From DASUAS01 sp963720765 (GTDB lineage: Bacteria > Actinomycetota > Acidimicrobiia > IMCC26256 > DASPTH01), in assembly GCA_963720765.1 (NCBI GenBank), contig CAVRGS010000013.1, positions 186,001-250,000 of the forward strand: a DNA stretch of 64,000 nt, given 5' to 3'. This document shows, piece by piece, positions 59,636 through 64,000 of the stretch. The notes under the pieces were generated by a model, which was not told the origin of the DNA, ran no database searches, and saw only the letters and a list, made by a program, of their open reading frames with translations. Position 1 is the first letter of the stretch, and each line of letters opens with the position of its first letter. The position numbers and the translations under genes are program-made.

Positions 59636-59929
59636 GTGCAGTTCAGTGCAGACTTGCGCGACGGTGTCCTCGATGGCGCGATCACGCTGACGTATCGGCG
59701 CTGGAGCCGACCCCAGGTGAAGGTGGGCGGCCGCTACCGAGTCGATGCGGCGACGATCGAGGTCGACGACATCGAACTCGTGCCGTTCGGCAGCGTGACC
59801 GCGGCGGAGGTCAGGCAGTGCGGAGAGCGCGACCGCGAGACTCTGCGCGCCCGCACCGCTCACGCGGGACCGGTGCACGACGACACGCTCGTGTACCGCA
59901 TCGAGTTCCGCGTCGTCGACGACGGCTGA
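59636..59929 (+). CDS. ASCH-domain small protein
   Basis: A 97-residue ASCH-like protein. LRDGVLDGAITLTYRRWSRPQVKVGGRY (about residues 7-34) has the 'g-x-k-T-x-t-x-R' and 'G-x-x-Y' pattern of ASCH domains, which bind RNA or nucleotide-like ligands; the end VYRIEFRVVDDG forms the last strand. Leaderless-type GTG start. It converges with the crotonase gene with only five bases between stops. Confidence 0.72.
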   Translation: MQFSADLRDGVLDGAITLTYRRWSRPQVKVGGRYRVDAATIEVDDIELVPFGSVTAAEVRQCGERDRETLRARTAHAGPVHDDTLVYRIEFRVVDDG

Positions 59930-59934
59930 GCCGC

Positions 59935-60696
59935 TCAGTCCTTCTGCAGCCTCGCCCGGAGTTCGGTGAGCCGGTCCTGGAACGCGGGCTGGTCCATCGA
60001 CCAGTCCTGGTGGGTGAACTCGAGCTCGAACGCCGCTTCCCACGTGTCGAGGGTGAGCGACGCGTCCAGCACCGACTTCGCACGACCGACGAGCTCGCGC
60101 GGCCGGTCGGCGGCGCGACGCGCAAACGCGATCGCGGTGGCGAGCAGCATGTCGTCCTCGACGCAGCGCCACGCGAGGCCGACCCGCGCGGCCTCTTCGC
60201 CGGTGAGCGATTCGCCGAAGATCACGAGCGCGGCTGCCGCTTGTCGGCCCACCAGTCGTTCCATCCGCCAGAGGTGTCCACCGCCCGGGTGGATGCCGAG
60301 GTCCATGAAGCGCGGGTCGAAGCGCGCTTTCGGTGACGCGAGGATCACGTCGCACGCCAGCGGCAGGTTCACACCCGCGCCGATCACCGGGCCGTTCACC
60401 GCGGCGACGGACGGCAGCGTCGTCCGGGAGAGCGCGAACACGCCCGCGTACATGTCGCGCAGCGACGCCCGCGGGTTGAGCAGGTCGTCGACCGAACCGC
60501 CGGCGCAGAACGCCGGGGGAGTGGCGGTGAGCACCAGTGCCCCGACCGACGGGTCGGCAGTGGCCTCGTCGACGGCCTGGGCCAGCTGCACCGTGACCTC
60601 GAGCGACAGCGCGTTGCGGCGGGCCGGGTCGTCGAGGATCACGACGGCCACGTTGCCGTCGCGCTCGAGTCGAACTCTGGGGTCGTTCGGGTCCAT
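59935..60696 (-). CDS. Crotonase-superfamily protein (enoyl-CoA-hydratase-like)
   Basis: A 253-residue crotonase. The CoA-binding strand RNALSLEV and oxyanion regions FCAGGSVDDLL and VNGPVIGAGVNLPLACDV are present. The two Glu residues of hydratases (E144 and E164 in rat enoyl-CoA hydratase) do not appear at the expected positions (FMDLGIHPGGGH and AAAALVIFG). So the reaction is probably not simple hydration; isomerase, dehalogenase or hydrolase types are possible. GATGCT lies six bases before the ATG. Confidence 0.88.
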   Translation of the reverse strand: MDPNDPRVRLERDGNVAVVILDDPARRNALSLEVTVQLAQAVDEATADPSVGALVLTATPPAFCAGGSVDDLLNPRASLRDMYAGVFALSRTTLPSVAAVNGPVIGAGVNLPLACDVILASPKARFDPRFMDLGIHPGGGHLWRMERLVGRQAAAALVIFGESLTGEEAARVGLAWRCVEDDMLLATAIAFARRAADRPRELVGRAKSVLDASLTLDTWEAAFELEFTHQDWSMDQPAFQDRLTELRARLQKD

Positions 60697-60702
60697 CGGC
60701 CG

Positions 60703-60708
60703 AGCATC
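60703..60708 (-). promoter_or_regulatory. Leaderless -10 element GATGCT
   Basis: Six bases before ATG 60696 on the minus strand. It faces away from CAGAAT at 60721-60726, six bases before ATG 60733. Start codons are separated by 36 bases, as at 50746/50783. Confidence 0.4.
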
Positions 60709-60720
60709 GCGCACGGGGGA

Positions 60721-60726
60721 CAGAAT
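60721..60726 (+). promoter_or_regulatory. Leaderless -10 element CAGAAT
   Basis: Six bases before ATG 60733, no Shine-Dalgarno. Plus-strand half of a 36-base divergent promoter. Confidence 0.45.
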
Positions 60727-60732
60727 GGTCAG

Positions 60733-62181
60733 ATGGAGTTCCTCCCGAGCGACGACGTGACCGCGATCCGGACCCGCCTGGACCACCCGATCATCGATGC
60801 CGACGGCCACGCCATCGAGTACCTGCCACTGGTGCGCGACATCCTGCGCGAGCAGGCGGGCAACGAGGCCGTCGAGGTCATGGATCTCGTGACCGGCGGG
60901 GCGGCAGCGACGCGCGGCCTCACCCCCGAGCAGATGCGCGCCGCCGGGCTCACCCGCACCTCGTGGTGGGGCCTGCCCGCGCGCAACACCCTCGACCGCG
61001 GTACCGCGCTGTTGCCCGATCTGCTCGCGGCGCGCCTGCCCGAGCTCGGCATCGACCACGCGGTGCTCTATCCGACGTACGGGCTCGTCCCTGCCGCGCT
61101 CGACGACGCCGCCATCCGGCTGCCGATGGCGCGCGCGTTCAACACGTTCTACGCCGAGGCGTTCCGCGACCACCGTGAGACGCTCACACCCGTCGGCATC
61201 ATCCCGATGCACACGCCCGAGGAAGCGATTGCCGAACTCGACCACGCAACCGGGACGCTCGGTCTCAAGGCGTTCATGTTCGGTGGCCCGATCAGCCGTC
61301 CGGCGCCGGGTGTCGAGCCGCCGTCGCGCGCGGCCCGCTGGCTCGACTCGCTCGGAATCGACTCGTTGTTCGACTACGACCCGGTGTGGCAGCGCTGCGT
61401 CGAGCTCGGCGTGTCCCCCACGTTCCACACCGCGGCGATGGGGTGGACGATCCGCCAGTCGGTGACGAACTACGTGTTCAACCACATCGGGATGTTCGCG
61501 ATCGCGGGCGAGATGCTCGCGCTGTCGTTGTTCATGGGTGGAGTGCCGCAACGATTCCCGGAACTGCGGTTCGCGTTCCAGGAGGGTGGCGTGGCGTGGG
61601 CAGCCGCGCTGCTGGCGAACCTCGTCGGTCACTGGGAGAAGCGCAACCGCGACGCAGTGGAGCACTACAACCCGGCACTCCTCGACCGGGTGCAGGTGGT
61701 ATCGCTGTTCGAGGAGTACGGCTCGGCGCGCTTCCGCGAGCGACTCGACCAGCTCGACGCGGGCCTGCGCATGCTCAGCCTCCCCGACGAGGATCCCGCC
61801 ACGCTCGACGAGTTCTCGCGCTGTGGCATCACCGACGCCGACGACATCCGTGCCGTGTTCACGCGGGCATACCACTTCGGTTGCGAAGCCGACGATCCCA
61901 TGACCGCGCTGGCGTTCGACCCGCGGCGTACGGGCGGTCCGCGGCTGAAGGCCCTGTTCGCGTCCGACATCGGCCACTGGGACGTTCCCGACATCCGCGA
62001 GGTGCTGCCCGAGGCGTGGGAGCTGGTCGAGGACGGTGACGCGACCGAAGCCGACTTCCGGGCGCTCACGTTCGAGCACGCAGTGTCGTTGTGGGCGACG
62101 ACGAACCCGTCGTTCTTCGACGGCACGTCGGTCGAGGGCGCGGTGCGCCACGAAATTGAGCGGGTGGGCGTCTCCCGGTAG
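60733..62181 (+). CDS. Amidohydrolase family protein (482 aa), paralogue
   Basis: A TIM-barrel amidohydrolase with IIDADGH at residues 20-26, VFNHIGMFAIAGEMLALSL, RFPELRFAFQEGGVAWA, LVGHWEKRNRDA and SDIGHWDVPDI. Length and blocks match the protein at 37599; they are paralogues with an unusual shared insert (LVGHWEKRNRD). Likely hydrolysis or decarboxylation in the same class of pathway. Leaderless-type start. The next gene (alpha/beta hydrolase) begins 27 bases later. Confidence 0.9.
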   Translation: MEFLPSDDVTAIRTRLDHPIIDADGHAIEYLPLVRDILREQAGNEAVEVMDLVTGGAAATRGLTPEQMRAAGLTRTSWWGLPARNTLDRGTALLPDLLAARLPELGIDHAVLYPTYGLVPAALDDAAIRLPMARAFNTFYAEAFRDHRETLTPVGIIPMHTPEEAIAELDHATGTLGLKAFMFGGPISRPAPGVEPPSRAARWLDSLGIDSLFDYDPVWQRCVELGVSPTFHTAAMGWTIRQSVTNYVFNHIGMFAIAGEMLALSLFMGGVPQRFPELRFAFQEGGVAWAAALLANLVGHWEKRNRDAVEHYNPALLDRVQVVSLFEEYGSARFRERLDQLDAGLRMLSLPDEDPATLDEFSRCGITDADDIRAVFTRAYHFGCEADDPMTALAFDPRRTGGPRLKALFASDIGHWDVPDIREVLPEAWELVEDGDATEADFRALTFEHAVSLWATTNPSFFDGTSVEGAVRHEIERVGVSR

Positions 62182-62208
62182 CGTCGCCACCACGACGAGA
62201 GGGGTGGC

Positions 62209-62922
62209 ATGACGACAGCGGTGTTGGTCCACGGTGCGTTCCACGATGGTTGGTGCTGGCAGCGGGTCCGCAGCGCCCTCGACGAGCGAGGGGTGCCGAA
62301 CCAAGCGCTCGATCTCCCGTTCACCGGGCTCGAAGGCGACGCCGAGGCGGTCGCGAGGCTGCTCGACGCCATCGACGGGCCAGTTGTGCTCATGGGGCAC
62401 TCGTACGGCGGGATGGTGATCTCGCGCGCCGCGAGCGGACGCGACGACGTGGCGCACCTCGTGTACCTGTGCGCGGTGCAGCTCGGCGAGAACGTCGATC
62501 TGGCCACCGCGATGGCGACGTCCGACGAGTTGATGTCGGCGATCGTTGCCGGTGACGATGGCGCGATGTACGTCAAGCCCGAGGTCGCGCCGGCGGTCTT
62601 CTACCACGACTGCGACGAGGAGCTCACCGCGACCGCGGTGAGCCACCTGCGCGGCATGGGCTTCGGTGTGGTGCAGGACGACGACGCGCCTCCTCCGCCG
62701 GCGGCATGGAAGAAGATCGAGTCGACATACGTCGTGTGCAGCGATGACCGGACGATCGCACCCGAGTCGCAGCGGAAGATGGCGACCAACGCGCAGCACG
62801 TCGTCGAATGGGACACCAGCCACTCGCCGATGCTGTCGCGCCCCGACCTCGTCGCCGACCTGCTCGCCGAGCTCGCGGCCACGGCGGCGAAGGCCGAGAC
62901 GGCGAGAGGTGGTGCCTCATGA
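62209..62922 (+). CDS. Alpha/beta hydrolase, esterase/hydroxynitrile-lyase-like
   Basis: A 237-residue compact alpha/beta hydrolase. VLVHGAFHDGWCWQRV opens the fold and the elbow is LMGHSYGGMV with Ser in G-H-S-Y-G. The catalytic His is in TSHSPMLSRP. It resembles the salicylate-esterase/hydroxynitrile-lyase group (MES-like), which hydrolyse small esters. Its stop overlaps the next ATG (ATGA). TAGCGT at 62179-62184 could be the -10, with an AGAGGGG ribosome-binding site. Confidence 0.88.
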   Translation: MTTAVLVHGAFHDGWCWQRVRSALDERGVPNQALDLPFTGLEGDAEAVARLLDAIDGPVVLMGHSYGGMVISRAASGRDDVAHLVYLCAVQLGENVDLATAMATSDELMSAIVAGDDGAMYVKPEVAPAVFYHDCDEELTATAVSHLRGMGFGVVQDDDAPPPPAAWKKIESTYVVCSDDRTIAPESQRKMATNAQHVVEWDTSHSPMLSRPDLVADLLAELAATAAKAETARGGAS

Positions 62923-63914
62923 CCACCGTGCAGACCGTCACCGGACCGGTCGACGGCGCCGACCTCGGGCGCACGCTCGTCCACGAGCACATCCGCATCT
63001 CGTACAACGGGGAGGACCTCGATCCCACGTACAACTGGGACCGCGCCGACACCGTCGAGCGTGCGGTCGACAAGATGGGCGAGCTGCTCGACGCCGGGTT
63101 CCGCACGTTCGTCGATCCGTGCCCGATCGAGCTCGGGCGCGACCCCGAGCTCTACGCGGAGATCGCGTCGCGCTCCGGCATGAACATCGTGTGCACCACC
63201 GGCTTCTACACCGAGCACCTCGGTTGGGGCCTTCCCGTCTACTGGCGGGCGCGTGACCCCGAGGAGATCGCCGAGCTCTACGTCAAGGAGCTCACCGAGG
63301 GGATCGCGGCCACCGGCATCCGCGCCGGCGCGATCAAGGCTGCCACGGGTACCGAGGTCACCGGCGCCGAGTCGCGCTGCCTCACGGGCGCGGCGATCGC
63401 GCAGCACGAGGTGGGCTGCGCCATCATCACGCACACCGAGAACTCGCGCCACGGCGACGTGCAGCAGGATCTCTTCGCGGACGGCGGCGCCGACCTCGGA
63501 CGTGTGCTCATCGGTCACCAGGACGAGCAGACCGACGTCGCGCCCATCCGCAAGCTCGCCGAGCGGGGCACGTTCGTCGGCGTCGACCGCATCGGGCTCG
63601 AGATCATCGCCCCCGACGAGCGACGCGCCGATCATGTCGCCGCGCTCGTGCGCGAGGGCTACACCTCGCAGGTGTGCCTCTCGCAAGATCACATCTGCGC
63701 GCTCACCGCGCCGCGACCGTCGTTCTACGTGCCGCCCGAGCACCGCGAAGCCGCCGCGGCGCGGCGTGAGCAGATCTCGTGGCAGGTGTGGCAGCGGCCG
63801 TACACCTACATCGTCAGCGACTTCGCACCCAAGCTGCGAGAACGCGGCGTGACCGACGCCGACCTCGAGACGATCTTCGTCGACAACCCTCGCCGCCTGC
63901 TCACCGGTTCGTAG
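62919..63914 (+). CDS. Phosphotriesterase-family metal hydrolase
   Basis: A 331-residue PTE-family amidohydrolase. The metal motif VHEHI gives H22/H24. The bridging Lys is in GAIKAATG, further ligands are ITHTEN and GHQDEQ, and the catalytic Asp is in LSQDH. Family members open lactones, including N-acyl-homoserine lactones (PLLs), or hydrolyse phosphotriesters. Next to an esterase and an amidohydrolase, a lactone or ester substrate seems more likely. The stop lies 86 bases before the window end. Confidence 0.92.
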   Translation: MTTVQTVTGPVDGADLGRTLVHEHIRISYNGEDLDPTYNWDRADTVERAVDKMGELLDAGFRTFVDPCPIELGRDPELYAEIASRSGMNIVCTTGFYTEHLGWGLPVYWRARDPEEIAELYVKELTEGIAATGIRAGAIKAATGTEVTGAESRCLTGAAIAQHEVGCAIITHTENSRHGDVQQDLFADGGADLGRVLIGHQDEQTDVAPIRKLAERGTFVGVDRIGLEIIAPDERRADHVAALVREGYTSQVCLSQDHICALTAPRPSFYVPPEHREAAAARREQISWQVWQRPYTYIVSDFAPKLRERGVTDADLETIFVDNPRRLLTGS

Positions 63915-63972
63915 TCGAGGCGCGCACCACCACCGGAACCGACCGAGCCATCGGGAGCGAATCATCCGAGCA

Positions 63973-63990
63973 TGACACGCCGATGTGTCA
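63973..63990. promoter_or_regulatory. Operator-like inverted repeat at window end
   Basis: TGACAC and GTGTCA (63973-63978 and 63985-63990) form a perfect 6-base palindrome with a 6-base spacer, in the interval after the phosphotriesterase-family stop. Geometry suits a dimeric regulator (GntR/TetR-like) of a gene beyond the window. It could be chance. Confidence 0.3.
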
Positions 63991-64000
63991 GCGGGGGATG

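Noticed and set aside
59935..62823. Very long open frame (962 codons) antisense to the amidohydrolase and beyond
   Set aside because: It is open because high-GC third positions remove stops in the opposite frame. Only the last part (to 60696) is the crotonase; the rest is low-complexity His/Arg/Val-rich translation.
63973..63990. Member of the GTTGCGTCA hairpin family
   Set aside because: TGACAC/GTGTCA lacks the GCGTCA core and inner arms and is 58 bases past the stop; treated as a possible operator instead.

Overview
The window is 64 kb of very GC-rich (about 70%) DNA with tightly packed genes, frequent 4-base ATGA/GTGA stop-start overlaps, many GTG starts and almost no stop codons in unused frames. 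Gene content points to a free-living aerobic actinobacterium, most likely of the Acidimicrobiia type: F420/flavin LLM enzymes, Baeyer-Villiger monooxygenases, a P450, an NDMA-type alcohol dehydrogenase, acyl-CoA ligases and dehydrogenase, seven short-chain dehydrogenases (SDRs), six vicinal-oxygen-chelate (VOC) proteins, amidohydrolases and a sulfatase. The lineage is an inference from gene families; no rRNA or marker gene is present. I see no tRNA, rRNA, CRISPR array, prophage, integrase or insertion sequence.

Layout. 1-2778 (+): oxidative module (flavin monooxygenase end, P450, Asp-nucleophile alpha/beta hydrolase). 2750-4329 (-): small housekeeping proteins (YtxH-like, STAS, zinc ribbon, DUF6328-like). 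4396-8651 (+): thioesterase, LLM enzyme, acyl-CoA dehydrogenase, amidohydrolase. 8792-10901 (-): ECF sigma factor, membrane anti-sigma-like protein and small secreted protein. 11051-12796: PilZ protein, then a sulfite-oxidase-like/ferredoxin-reductase-like pair. 12859-20794: two converging catabolic operons (MDR-VOC-acyl-CoA ligase against SDR-VOC-MDR-BVMO-SDR). 20851-29003: assorted redox genes and two copies of an AraC-VOC cassette around an arylsulfatase. 29062-35910: two related secreted proteins, methyltransferase, ParB-like protein, VOC, amino-acid-oxidase-like flavoprotein and a large PAP2/kinase-like/flippase fusion. 35927-44225: acyl-CoA ligase, amidohydrolase, CoA-ester lyase, stand-alone CoxL-like protein, PhyH dioxygenase, LLM enzyme. 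44333-56536: Gly-rich secreted protein, NDMA-type ADH, a five-gene SDR/DUF1214/thioesterase operon, SMP-30, hydrolases, FMN reductase, bicupin and a second SDR/DUF1214 operon. 56584-63914: FtsX/LolD-type ABC exporter with a lipoprotein, ASCH protein, crotonase, amidohydrolase, hydrolase and phosphotriesterase-family protein. Taken together the region looks like accessory catabolism of hydrophobic (steroid-, terpenoid- or aromatic-like) substrates: oxygenation, hydrolysis, CoA activation, beta-oxidation-like steps and lactone/ester opening. The substrate cannot be read from sequence.

Four signals go beyond ordinary annotation. (1) A hairpin family with conserved outer arms (consensus AGGTTGCGTCAC) and different but self-complementary inner arms occurs five times, each within about 20 bases of a stop codon. 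(2) Many first genes of transcription units have an nAnnnT hexamer exactly 6-7 bases before the start codon and no Shine-Dalgarno sequence, which suggests leaderless transcripts, often from very short divergent promoters. (3) A gene-free stretch at 22618-22941 holds a candidate minus-strand non-coding RNA with C-rich loops and an intrinsic terminator. (4) Five conserved genes carry single frameshifts, three of them explained by gain or loss of one CG unit in a short CG run. These are either systematic sequencing error or real slippage, and they change how the genes must be read.
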